A stretch of 64,000 bases of DNA from Blastopirellula marina (GTDB lineage: Bacteria > Planctomycetota > Planctomycetia > Pirellulales > Pirellulaceae), in assembly GCF_002967715.1 (NCBI RefSeq), contig NZ_PUIA01000035.1, forward strand, positions 372,001 to 436,000. Reading direction: 5' to 3'. This document shows, piece by piece, positions 8,995 to 17,131 of the stretch. The position numbers and the translations under genes were made by a program. The notes below the pieces were generated by a model, which saw only the letters and a program-made list of their open reading frames with translations, was not told where the DNA came from and did no database searches. Within the stretch, counting starts at the first letter, position 1; every line of letters begins with the position of its first letter.

Positions 8995-9540
8995 ATGAGC
9001 CGAATTGGTTTAGCTTTCAAGCTCTTTTTCCAAATACTATTTAATTCTGAAGTCGCCCAGCGAGCGGAATCGCTTTCGCTGCCTGCCCCGCAGCAAGAGA
9101 AGAAGCCGGAGCCACCTCCTCCGCCGCCACCACCACCGAAGGCCAAGCCGCCGCGGCCCGATGGGATCGACGCGTTGGTGCTGCTGGCAACCTTGCAGCG
9201 CGAGGCCCGCTTCCTCGATCTGTTTCAGGAAGACCTGAGCGAGTACGACGACGCCCAGATCGGTGCCGCCGTTCGCGACGTGCAGCGCGACACCAAGGCG
9301 ACCCTCAACCGGTTGTTTGCCATCAGCCCGGTACTTAGCGAAGAAGAAGGTGGACGCATCGAACTGCCAGCCTCCTTCGACGCCAGCGAGATTCGCCTGG
9401 TAGGGAACGTGCAGAACGAGAAGCCATCCGGCGGAACGCTCGTACATCGCGGCTGGCGTGCGACCAAGTGCGACGTCCCCAAGTTCAACGGCACCTTAGA
9501 GCAGGCCCAGGTTCTCAACCCGGCGGAAGTGGAGGTTTAA
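8995..9540 (+). CDS. DUF2760 domain protein, partner of Hsp70 cluster
   Basis: A 181-residue protein. It opens with a short hydrophobic/amphipathic segment (IGLAFKLFFQILF), then a low-complexity Pro run (nine prolines near residues 40-48), then a compact domain matching DUF2760 (DALVLLATLQREARFLDLFQ, a central helix, and a C-terminal beta-rich part with WRATKCDVPKFNG). The molecular function of DUF2760 is not established. The stop at 9538-9540 lies four bases before the GTG start of the first Hsp70, and that gene's Shine-Dalgarno sequence GGAGG is inside the end of this one, so the two are translationally linked. Such proteins recur next to Hsp70 pairs, which suggests a co-chaperone or client-targeting role (inference). 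Confidence 0.82.
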   Translation: MSRIGLAFKLFFQILFNSEVAQRAESLSLPAPQQEKKPEPPPPPPPPPKAKPPRPDGIDALVLLATLQREARFLDLFQEDLSEYDDAQIGAAVRDVQRDTKATLNRLFAISPVLSEEEGGRIELPASFDASEIRLVGNVQNEKPSGGTLVHRGWRATKCDVPKFNGTLEQAQVLNPAEVEV

Positions 9541-9544
9541 CCAC

Positions 9545-11332
9545 GTGGCAGCTAAATATGTCATTGGTGTCGACCTCGGTACCACCAACAGCGTGATCGC
9601 TTTCAGCGACCTGGAAGCGGAGCAGCCGGTTGTCGAGTTGCTGGAAATTCCGCAGCTGGTCGCGGCCAGCACCATCGAGAACCGTAAGTCGCTACCCTCG
9701 TTCCTGTACCTTGCTACCCAAGCCGACGCCGAAGGGGGCAAGCTCGGGTTGCCGTGGGACGAAAGCCAATCGTTCGCCATCGGCGAGTGGGCTCGTCGTC
9801 AGTCGGCCGATACGCCAGACCGCACCGTCGGCGGCGCGAAGAGTTGGCTCTCGCATCATAAGGTCGACCGGCAAGGCAATATCCTCCCTTGGAACGCGCC
9901 CGAAGAAGTGGGCAAGGTTTCGCCTGTCGAAGCATCGCGGCGCTACTTGCAACACATGGTCGCGGCGTGGAACGAGGCCCATCCCGAGCATCCCTTCGCC
10001 CAGCAAGCGGTCGTGCTGACGGTGCCGGCTTCGTTCGATGCCAGTGCCCGCGAATTGACGCACGAAGCGGCCAGCGGTGCTGGCTTCCCGGCCGATTTCA
10101 CCCTGCTGGAAGAACCGCAAGCGGCGGTCTACTCGTGGCTGGGTCACATGGGCGAAAAGTGGCGTAAGGCCCTGAAGGTGGGCGACAAGCTGCTGGTATG
10201 CGACGTCGGTGGTGGTACGACCGACCTGACGCTAATCACCGTCGAAGAAGAAGCAGGCGAACTGGTCCTCAAACGGATGGCGGTCGGCAACCACTTGCTC
10301 GTCGGCGGCGACAACATGGACCTCGCCCTGGCGTTTCACGTGGCGGAACTGTTCAAAGAGAAGAACGTCACGCTCGATCCGTGGCAGTCGGTCTCGCTGT
10401 GGCATAGCTGCCGGGCGGCGAAGGAACAACTGCTGCAAGAAGGCGGGCCCGATAAGCACCCGGTTAGCATTCTCGGTCGCGGCAGCAAGCTGATCGCCAA
10501 GACCGTTTCGGTCGACGTCCAGCGCGAGCCGATCAAAGCCATGCTGCTGGAAGGCTTCTTCCCGGCATGTGGTGCGACAGATAAACCGGAACGCGGGTTC
10601 GTCTCAGGCTTTCAAGAACTGGGGTTGCCGTTTGAATCGGACCCAGCCGTTACGCGGCACCTGGCCGAGTTTCTGGCGCAGCATTCCGAGAAAGCTGGCA
10701 GCGCGATCCATCCGACGCATGTGCTGTTCAATGGGGGCGTGTTCAAGAGCGAACCATTCCAGACGCGTCTGATGGAAACGATCGCCTCGTGGCAGCCAGA
10801 TCAACCTCCGCAGCGGTTAGAAGGAGATCACGACCTCGACTACGCGGTGGCTCGTGGTGCGGCCTTCTACGGCTATCAGAAAGAGAAGGGGGGCATTCGT
10901 ATCCGCGGCGGTACGGCCCAGGCCTATTACGTCGGGATTCAAACCTCCGGCTTGGCTATTCCCGGTGCTCCGCGACCATTGCATTTGCTCAACGTCGTGC
11001 CGATCGGCATGGAAGAAGGAACCGAGACCGATGTCCCCAGCGCCGAGGTCGGCTTGGTGGTAGGCGAGACAACGAAGTTCCGCTTCTTCTCGTCGCCGAT
11101 CCGCAAAGACGACAAGCCAGGGCAGATGATCCAGCGCTGGGACGAAGCCGAGATCTCGGAGACCGACAGCCTGGAAGCTTCTTTGCCGCGCGACGACAAG
11201 ATCAACGAGCCCTACGTACCGGTGACCTTCCACAGCAAAGTGACCGAACTGGGGATGCTCGAACTGTGGTGCGTCAGCAGCAAAACATCGGGCCGCTGGA
11301 AACTAGAGTTCAACGTCCGCGAAGAAGACTAA
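9545..11332 (+). CDS. Hsp70 family protein (DnaK-like ATPase), first of pair
   Basis: A 595-residue Hsp70-family protein starting with GTG, justified by GGAGG nine bases upstream. The actin-like ATPase domain is intact: phosphate-1 IGVDLGTTNS at residues 6-16, phosphate-2 CDVGGGTTDLTL near 220, and an adenosine-type LFNGGVFKS near 395. The roughly 180-residue C-terminal part after the ATPase domain is beta-rich and short compared with DnaK, and lacks the helical lid and an EEVD-like tail, so substrate binding must differ from classical DnaK. It lies between the DUF2760 gene and a second Hsp70 in the same orientation. It is not the housekeeping dnaK: no dnaJ or grpE is nearby. Confidence 0.9.
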   Translation: MAAKYVIGVDLGTTNSVIAFSDLEAEQPVVELLEIPQLVAASTIENRKSLPSFLYLATQADAEGGKLGLPWDESQSFAIGEWARRQSADTPDRTVGGAKSWLSHHKVDRQGNILPWNAPEEVGKVSPVEASRRYLQHMVAAWNEAHPEHPFAQQAVVLTVPASFDASARELTHEAASGAGFPADFTLLEEPQAAVYSWLGHMGEKWRKALKVGDKLLVCDVGGGTTDLTLITVEEEAGELVLKRMAVGNHLLVGGDNMDLALAFHVAELFKEKNVTLDPWQSVSLWHSCRAAKEQLLQEGGPDKHPVSILGRGSKLIAKTVSVDVQREPIKAMLLEGFFPACGATDKPERGFVSGFQELGLPFESDPAVTRHLAEFLAQHSEKAGSAIHPTHVLFNGGVFKSEPFQTRLMETIASWQPDQPPQRLEGDHDLDYAVARGAAFYGYQKEKGGIRIRGGTAQAYYVGIQTSGLAIPGAPRPLHLLNVVPIGMEEGTETDVPSAEVGLVVGETTKFRFFSSPIRKDDKPGQMIQRWDEAEISETDSLEASLPRDDKINEPYVPVTFHSKVTELGMLELWCVSSKTSGRWKLEFNVREED

Positions 11333-11663
11333 GTTCGCGAAGAGGACCAGGCACGCTTACTCTCATTCTTGTCCCCTCGCCCCCGAGGGGAGAGGGTTAG
11401 GGTGAGGGGCCTACGAAACCAGAGAAGACTTAGCCACAGAGTTCACAGAGAACGCTGAGCAAAGAGAAGAAGAGCGACCGCGGATTACGCAGATAGGCGC
11501 GGATAAGAGATGAAGCAACACAACCGTGTGCCACTGCTGGACAAGCCAGTATTGACACACGATTCCATCTCCTACTATCCGCGTTCATCCACGTAATCCG
11601 CAGTTCGATTCCCTCTTTGCGATCTCTATCTGCCCTGTGACTAATTAAGAAATCACTCCCACC
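11333..11663. repeat. Large nested imperfect inverted repeat between two Hsp70 genes
   Basis: This 331-base gap holds three layers of dispersed-repeat-like sequence. At 11373-11390 is a perfect hairpin (CCCCTCG-CCCC-CGAGGGG) followed by GAGAGGGTTAGGGTGAGGGGCC. From about 11430 to 11510 runs a left arm (TTAGCCACAGAG..., GCGGATTACGCAGAT, GCGGATAAGAG), and from about 11570 to 11650 a right arm that is its imperfect reverse complement (CTATCCGCG, CACGTAATCCGC, CTGTGACTAA). The apex at 11525-11562 is another imperfect palindrome (CGTGTGCCACTGCTGG / CCAGT...CACACG). The layout resembles a non-coding palindromic mobile or cruciform element. Confidence 0.7.
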
Positions 11664-14513
11664 ATGTCAATCGTCAAAGCAACCTCTGCTCAGCCGCGGC
11701 CTGGCGACGAAGAGGAACTTCCGAGTCGTTATCTGGTCGGTATCGACCTGGGCACGACCAACTCGGCCGTGACCTTCCTCGATACGCAGACCGAAGGGGC
11801 GCAGATCGAAACGTTCGCGGTTCCGCAGGTGATCGCGCCGGGGCAGATCGAAGCCCGGTCGACGCTGCCGTCGTTCCACTATCAAGCGGCGCAAGGAGAG
11901 TTTCCCCAAGACGCGCTGCGGTTGCCGTGGAGCAAATCGGACGAGAACTCCGCGGTCGGCATGTTTGCCCGCGATCACGGCACGAGCGTGCCGGGGCGGA
12001 TGATCAACTCGGCCAAGAGTTGGCTTTCGCACTCAGGCGTCGACCGCACGGCGGCGTTACTCCCTTGGCATGGCAGCGCCGATGTCGAGAAGCTTTCGCC
12101 GGTGGAAGTGAGCAGCCGTTACCTGCAACATGTGCGGCAAGCGTGGAATCACCGCTTCCAGAAGGAACCGCTGGAGCAGCAAGATATTGTGCTGACGCTT
12201 CCGGCATCGTTCGATGAGATCGCGCGGGAGCTGACCGTCGAAGCGGCCAGGCAGGCAGGGCTCAACCGCGTGGTGCTGATCGAAGAACCGCAGGCCGCGT
12301 TCTACGACTGGCTGGCCAAGCATGCCGACAGCTGGCAGCAGCACGTTTCGCCAGGGCAAACGATCCTGGTGTGCGACATCGGTGGCGGCACAAGCGACTT
12401 CACCCTCATCCGTGCTCGGGCCGGCGAAGAGAACCTGGTGCAGTTCCACCGAGTAGCGGTCGGCGAACACCTGATCCTGGGTGGCGACAACTTGGACCTG
12501 GCGCTGGCCCATCACCTGGAACAGAAGCTCTCGCCCAAGGACAAACTGCCGGCCGATCGGTGGTCGATCCTGGTACGGCGGTGTCGACAGATTAAAGAGT
12601 CGTTCCTGGGCCCCGATGCGCCGCAGTCGCAGACGGTTAGCCTGCCGGCACTCGGCTCGAAGTTGATTGGTGGTGCGCTGCAGTGCGAGGTGACACGCGA
12701 CGAAGTCCACCAGGTGCTGGCCGAAGGTTTTTTGCCGGAGTGCGAGCTTACAGACATGCCGGACACGCGGACGTCTGGCTTTCAAGAATTTGGTTTGCCG
12801 TATGCCCCCGACGCGGCGATTACCCGCTGGCTGGCCCACTTCCTGACAACGCACCACGAGGTGATCGAAGAGGAAAGTCGTCACGCGAGCGGGGCCGTGC
12901 GGCCTGATCTCGTTTTATTCAATGGTGGTTTCTTCGAATCGCCGGTACTCAAAGGGCGTCTGCTGAAAGTGCTGACTCGCTGGTTCACCCAGGACGATAC
13001 CAACTGGCAGCCGGTGCTACTTGAGAACAAGAACCTGGACCTGGCCGTTTCGCGCGGGGCGACCTATTACGGTCAAGTTCGCCGCGGGACTGGCGTGAAG
13101 ATCACAGCCAACCTGGCCCGCACGTATTACATTGGGATCGGCAGCGGCGACACGCTTGAGGCGATGTGTCTTTTGCCTGCGACGACCGAGCCAGGGCAAG
13201 AGATCGATCTCGATCTGACGTTTCAACTGCGTGTGTCGGAGCCGGTCGAGTTCCCGCTGTTCATTTCCAGCACACGCCTGATCGACCAGCCGGGGCAGTT
13301 GGTGCCGATCGATCCGCAGCAGATCAAAGCCTTGCCGCCGATTCGCACCGTGCTGCGGGCACGCCGCCGGGCAGAAGCAGAGACGATCCCCGTTCACCTG
13401 CACGCCAAGCTCACTGAGATCGGCACGATTGAACTATGGTGCGCCGAGGTCGATAGCGACCGCACCTGGCGGCTGCAGTTCGACATTCGCAGCGCCACGC
13501 AAACCGACGTCGCCGCGCACGAGTCGGCCAAGGAAGCGGAAGGGATGCTCGACGAGTCGCTGTGGAACGATGCGGCCCAGATCCTTAGCGAAACGTTCGG
13601 CAGCGAGGCGACCCGCAAACCCCAGCCACTGATGAAAGACCTGGATGCGGCGTTGGAGATGCCCCGAGACCAATGGCCAACGTCGCTGCTGCGGCGGATG
13701 TGGGAGCACCTGATGGACCTGGAAGCAGGCCGCGGCAAAGACCCCACGCACGAGTCGCGTTGGTTGAACCTGACCGGCTACTGTTTGCGGCCGGGGTATG
13801 GGTTGGCACTGGATGACTGGCGCGTTTCGGAAACGTGGAAGCTGCTGCAGGGCAAAGTTATTCACAACGACGATAACTGTCGCAACCAGTCGCTGATTCT
13901 CTGGCGGCGAATCGCGGGCGGGCTCAATCGAGGGCAGCAGTTGGCCATCGCCGAACCCCTTCTGGTCGCGACGCGTGTGATGCACAAGCGCATGACCAGC
14001 GGTGGCGGCGGAGGGACGGCCGCAGCGACGTTCACCCCACAACAAGCAATCGAAGTGTGGCGACTTTTGGGGAGCCTGGAACTGCTGGGAGCCCAAGAGA
14101 AAACCGAGATCGGCCGCATGCTGGTCGATTTGCTGGGGAAGAAGAAACTGGAGCCGGCGCGGGGAGCGATGGCCTGGACGATCGGCCGGCTCGGCACACG
14201 AACGCCGGTGTACGGGCCGCTCAATACGCTGGTTCCCAAAGAGATTGCCGCCCAGTGGCTGAAAGCGATCACCACCCAAAAGACGACCGACCGCGCCGAC
14301 CTACTGGCGGTGATGCAACTAGCCCGCCGCACCGACGACCGCTACCGCGACCTGGCCGAAGATGCCCGCGACGAGGCCGCCGCATGGCTTGAAAAGCAGC
14401 AAGCAACCGAGCACTGGGTCCGCATCGTGCGGGAAGGGGGGCAGTTGGATGAGGAAGAACAGTCGCAGATCTTTGGCGAGAGTCTGCCGACCGGTTTGAC
14501 GCTGGTGCGTTAA
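11664..14513 (+). CDS. Hsp70 family protein with C-terminal DUF3731-type extension
   Basis: A 949-residue protein. After about 25 variable residues comes a complete Hsp70 ATPase domain (GIDLGTTNSAV near 26-36, DIGGGTSDFTL near 235, VLFNGGFFESP near 412) that parallels the preceding Hsp70 throughout, so the two are paralogues. Residues about 600-949 form an extra helical domain (ESLWNDAAQILSE, TGYCLRPGYGLALDDWR, RMLVDLLGKKKLEP) matching the DUF3731 C-terminus of a subset of Hsp70 proteins, with no DnaK-like substrate-binding domain. Function is unestablished. ATG 11664 follows the repeat region, so it may have its own promoter. The stop overlaps by four bases the convergent small gene at 14510. 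Confidence 0.88.
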   Translation: MSIVKATSAQPRPGDEEELPSRYLVGIDLGTTNSAVTFLDTQTEGAQIETFAVPQVIAPGQIEARSTLPSFHYQAAQGEFPQDALRLPWSKSDENSAVGMFARDHGTSVPGRMINSAKSWLSHSGVDRTAALLPWHGSADVEKLSPVEVSSRYLQHVRQAWNHRFQKEPLEQQDIVLTLPASFDEIARELTVEAARQAGLNRVVLIEEPQAAFYDWLAKHADSWQQHVSPGQTILVCDIGGGTSDFTLIRARAGEENLVQFHRVAVGEHLILGGDNLDLALAHHLEQKLSPKDKLPADRWSILVRRCRQIKESFLGPDAPQSQTVSLPALGSKLIGGALQCEVTRDEVHQVLAEGFLPECELTDMPDTRTSGFQEFGLPYAPDAAITRWLAHFLTTHHEVIEEESRHASGAVRPDLVLFNGGFFESPVLKGRLLKVLTRWFTQDDTNWQPVLLENKNLDLAVSRGATYYGQVRRGTGVKITANLARTYYIGIGSGDTLEAMCLLPATTEPGQEIDLDLTFQLRVSEPVEFPLFISSTRLIDQPGQLVPIDPQQIKALPPIRTVLRARRRAEAETIPVHLHAKLTEIGTIELWCAEVDSDRTWRLQFDIRSATQTDVAAHESAKEAEGMLDESLWNDAAQILSETFGSEATRKPQPLMKDLDAALEMPRDQWPTSLLRRMWEHLMDLEAGRGKDPTHESRWLNLTGYCLRPGYGLALDDWRVSETWKLLQGKVIHNDDNCRNQSLILWRRIAGGLNRGQQLAIAEPLLVATRVMHKRMTSGGGGGTAAATFTPQQAIEVWRLLGSLELLGAQEKTEIGRMLVDLLGKKKLEPARGAMAWTIGRLGTRTPVYGPLNTLVPKEIAAQWLKAITTQKTTDRADLLAVMQLARRTDDRYRDLAEDARDEAAAWLEKQQATEHWVRIVREGGQLDEEEQSQIFGESLPTGLTLVR

Positions 14514-14722
14514 CTATTGGGGCGTTCTTGTTCCACTTGCTTTCGCAGGGCTTCTACGTCGATGTACTTTTCGATTTGATCGTGCGGGATCTCGCGCATT
14601 TCACCATCGAATTTTGCAAGCAGCGGTGTCTTCGTACGTTGACACGTTTCAATAACGGTAACCATTGCAGCACGGAACGCAGCGTCGGCTTTGTCCGAGA
14701 TGTCATTCATCTTTTCAATCAT
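14510..14722 (-). CDS. Small protein paired with zeta-like kinase; possible antitoxin
   Basis: A 70-residue, mostly helical, charged protein (MIEKMNDISDKADAAFRAAM at the start, IEKYIDVEALRKQVEQER at the end). The open frame extends upstream to 14770, but ATG 14722 overlaps the last eight bases of the zeta-like gene, the arrangement expected for coupled translation. It has no recognised domain. By position it may be the antitoxin or partner of the upstream ATPase; that is inference from gene order and size only. Confidence 0.65.
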   Translation of the reverse strand: MIEKMNDISDKADAAFRAAMVTVIETCQRTKTPLLAKFDGEMREIPHDQIEKYIDVEALRKQVEQERPNS

Positions 14723-15299
14723 GAAGATTCTCTGCGAATGATGTGAACTGCTTGTAGGAAACGTCGTCAAGCACCGTTAAATGTCCAGGAGCAGATTTGG
14801 CGAGGTAAGATGGCGGCGTACAAGAACCATCATACAAATGCCATCGATCAACGGAATGGCGATACGTATTCCAAAAGTTCCTTGCTCCTGAATTATACCT
14901 TCTCCGAATCACCTGTTCTGGGATATTATGTCCGCCTTGCCGCACTCGGTTAGCAACACGAATCACGGCATTCTCTACATGGGGCAGCCATAGAAAGAAG
15001 ATTTCGATTTCATAGCCCCGCTCTCGGAGAGAATCAAACTTCTTAATATAGCCACGCCCAGAGAGGGTGCTCTCGAAGCTGAAACTTTCTCTCTTCTGCG
15101 TCAGCTCATCCATCCGTTGAAGCATGATCTTCCCTGCCGCCACACTCTGCGATTCCGGATCGAACGGTGAAAGACCGGCGGCGATCAGGTCGGCGTTGAG
15201 GAACTCTTTGCAGTGGACGAAGTCAGGCAGGAACTTCGAGGCGAACGTTGTCTTGCCGGCTCCGTTGGGGCCTGCGATTACGTAGACGGTTGGCGCCAT
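14715..15299 (-). CDS. Zeta-toxin-like P-loop ATPase/kinase (COG4185 type)
   Basis: A 194-residue single-domain P-loop protein: Walker A AGPNGAGKTTF near residues 9-19, FLNADLIAAGLSPFDPES (the zeta-type NxDxI substrate segment), SFSFESTLSGRGY, and RRRYNSGARNFWN near 135-147 (the arginine-rich segment of this family). Zeta toxins phosphorylate UDP-N-acetylglucosamine and block wall synthesis; this shorter, chromosomal COG4185-type group is less well defined. ATG 15299 has GGAG eight bases upstream; a GTG six bases earlier overlaps the preceding LOG stop (GTGA) and is possible. The eight-base overlap with the next small gene suggests a two-gene module. Confidence 0.82.
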   Translation of the reverse strand: MAPTVYVIAGPNGAGKTTFASKFLPDFVHCKEFLNADLIAAGLSPFDPESQSVAAGKIMLQRMDELTQKRESFSFESTLSGRGYIKKFDSLRERGYEIEIFFLWLPHVENAVIRVANRVRQGGHNIPEQVIRRRYNSGARNFWNTYRHSVDRWHLYDGSCTPPSYLAKSAPGHLTVLDDVSYKQFTSFAENLHD

Positions 15300-15301
15300 C
15301 C

Positions 15302-15886
15302 TCACGTCTCCGACCGATCAATCCACCGCGGTTGTTCGTGCGGGTGGGCGGCGATGAGTTGCTGTAAGGCCTCGGCGGGATCGTCCGAGGTCAGCAGCAG
15401 GCCGCGGCAGTCGGTGGACATGAACTGCTGGTCGGTGGCCTGGTCGAGCATCGCCAGCAGCGGATCGAAGAAGCCTTCGATGTTCAACAGACCGCACGGC
15501 TTGTGGTGGAAGCCGAGTTGGGCCCACGTGATGACCTCGAATAGTTCCTCCAGCGTGCCGTATCCGCCTGGTAAGGCGAGGAAGCCATCGGAGAGGTCCG
15601 ACATCTTGGCTTTGCGCTGATGCATCGAGTCGACGACGATCAGGTCGGTGCAGCCGTGGTGGGCCAGTTCGCGTTCGACCAGTGCCCCGGGGATCACGCC
15701 GATCACCTGGCCGCCGGCTGCGAGAACCGCATCGGCCAGCGCACCCATCATGCCGACTTTGCCGCCGCCATAGACGAGCTGAATCTTGTGCTCGGCCATC
15801 AAGTGGCCTAGCTGCTGGGCTGCCTGGGCATAGGCAGGCCGGCTTCCCGATGCCGACCCGCAAAAGACACACAAACTTTCCATCAT
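15302..15886 (-). CDS. LOG family protein (TIGR00730 type)
   Basis: A 194-residue Rossmann-like protein with both family signatures: YGGGKVGMMGALADA near residue 40 and the nucleotide-monophosphate binding PGGYGTLEELFEVITW near residue 103. LOG proteins are cytokinin riboside 5'-monophosphate phosphoribohydrolases or broader nucleotide 5'-monophosphate nucleosidases; many are misannotated as lysine decarboxylase. The N-terminus FCGSASGSRPAY is complete. Two ATGs and an upstream TTG are tandem (15883, 15886, 15889); I take 15886. It follows DUF3500 by 33 bases and precedes the zeta-like gene with touching ends, forming a leftward run. Confidence 0.88.
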   Translation of the reverse strand: MMESLCVFCGSASGSRPAYAQAAQQLGHLMAEHKIQLVYGGGKVGMMGALADAVLAAGGQVIGVIPGALVERELAHHGCTDLIVVDSMHQRKAKMSDLSDGFLALPGGYGTLEELFEVITWAQLGFHHKPCGLLNIEGFFDPLLAMLDQATDQQFMSTDCRGLLLTSDDPAEALQQLIAAHPHEQPRWIDRSET

Positions 15887-15919
15887 CAATTCCGTTAGGA
15901 TGGAATGACCACGTACGCG

Positions 15920-16954
15920 TTACTTCGCCGACAAAGCGAAGTCGCCACGCATGTCACGCCATACGCAGTGAATATGATTGGCCGGGTTGCCAGAGACGTC
16001 CGGCTGAGCGTTGACGAATTCAATCAGAAACGTTTCGCCCTGCACGCGGTAGTAGTGAGGCACGCCCCCCTTAAAACCGCCAGCCCAGGCAAAGTGAATG
16101 CCGTCCCAGCCGGCTGCTTCCAGATCGGCGTAACGCTTGGCAGCGACATCCTGCGGCATGGCCGAGATGTAGGTGTTGATCAGGGTCTTCAGCGTGGCCT
16201 TCTGGTCGGCGTTGAGGTCGCTCCAGGCGATCCCTTCGGCGGCGGTTTGCGGTGGGTGCGGTTCGCCGGCGTTGCGGATCTCGGAGGGGCACTTCTCGGC
16301 GATGACCGCCTTTTCAAGCTGTTCTTTCGCCAGCGAGTTCACCAGCAGGAATGCGAGTTGCTCTTCGTCCTTCAGCACTTCCATTCCCTTGGGGTAACCG
16401 TCGAGAACTTGCTCTTTGACCTGGGCCGGATTGGTGGCGAAGAACTGCGGCGTGGAGGAAACGACTTTGTCTCCTTCGACGACGAAGTTGAGCGAGAGGT
16501 GATGCCCCTCGAAGCTCAGGCCCCAGCGGTTGTTGCCGGTGGGCTCGCCGAAGATGGTCACGTAGTAACGCTGGGTGTCACGGATTGGGCCCTTCGTCTG
16601 AATGTGCTTCAGCAGGGCTTCCAGCGAGATGATCTTGGTGGTCTTGGTGTAACCCGCTTCGCTGAGTGCGACCTGCAGCAGAGCGTGGGTCAGCTTGCGC
16701 TGGTCTTCGGTCATGTTCTTCATCTGCAAGCCTTTACGCTCGTCTTTGGGGATGAAGTGCCAGCCGAGGCGCTGCTCGCTATCGTAGGGGTACAGCATGA
16801 CCTTCTTTTGCTCGGCATCGAGCGACTCGACCAGGGCACCGGCCGCGGAGGTCATTTTCTCGCCGGTTCCGGCCAGGCGATAGAACGTGTAGGCGGACGA
16901 GACGGTGACCAATGCGAGCACCACAGAGGTTACGGCAAGCAGACTTTTTCGCAC
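15920..16954 (-). CDS. DUF3500 domain secreted protein
   Basis: A 344-residue protein with an N-terminal signal or anchor helix (KSLLAVTSVVLALVTVSSAYTF). The remainder matches DUF3500 over its length: LSFEGHHLSLNFVV near 160, FFATNPAQV near 185, and the end NHIHCVWRDMRGDF. Conserved His residues (GHHLS, NHIH) and several Glu/Asp suggest a metal site, but no activity is established for the family. It is divergent from the esterase gene at 17132, with 177 bases between, and is the first gene of the leftward run that includes LOG and the zeta-like gene. Confidence 0.85.
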   Translation of the reverse strand: MRKSLLAVTSVVLALVTVSSAYTFYRLAGTGEKMTSAAGALVESLDAEQKKVMLYPYDSEQRLGWHFIPKDERKGLQMKNMTEDQRKLTHALLQVALSEAGYTKTTKIISLEALLKHIQTKGPIRDTQRYYVTIFGEPTGNNRWGLSFEGHHLSLNFVVEGDKVVSSTPQFFATNPAQVKEQVLDGYPKGMEVLKDEEQLAFLLVNSLAKEQLEKAVIAEKCPSEIRNAGEPHPPQTAAEGIAWSDLNADQKATLKTLINTYISAMPQDVAAKRYADLEAAGWDGIHFAWAGGFKGGVPHYYRVQGETFLIEFVNAQPDVSGNPANHIHCVWRDMRGDFALSAK

Positions 16955-17131
16955 AGGAAGTCCTTTGGTAGGGGAAGGATAGGGGGTAGGATATCGGACA
17001 GGCCATCAAGCGAAACTATTGTTTCGGTGTAATATAAATTACCATGAGCGGTGGCGAATTACATCCCGCTTATCCGCCAAACCTGCCAAACTCGGCCCCA
17101 CTCTCACCGATTTCACCCTGTGGAGACCATC

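Noticed and set aside
15905-17032. 375-codon plus-strand open frame opposite DUF3500
   Set aside because: Antisense shadow of a signal-peptide-bearing DUF3500 gene; Gly/Val/Leu/Asp-rich without domain features.
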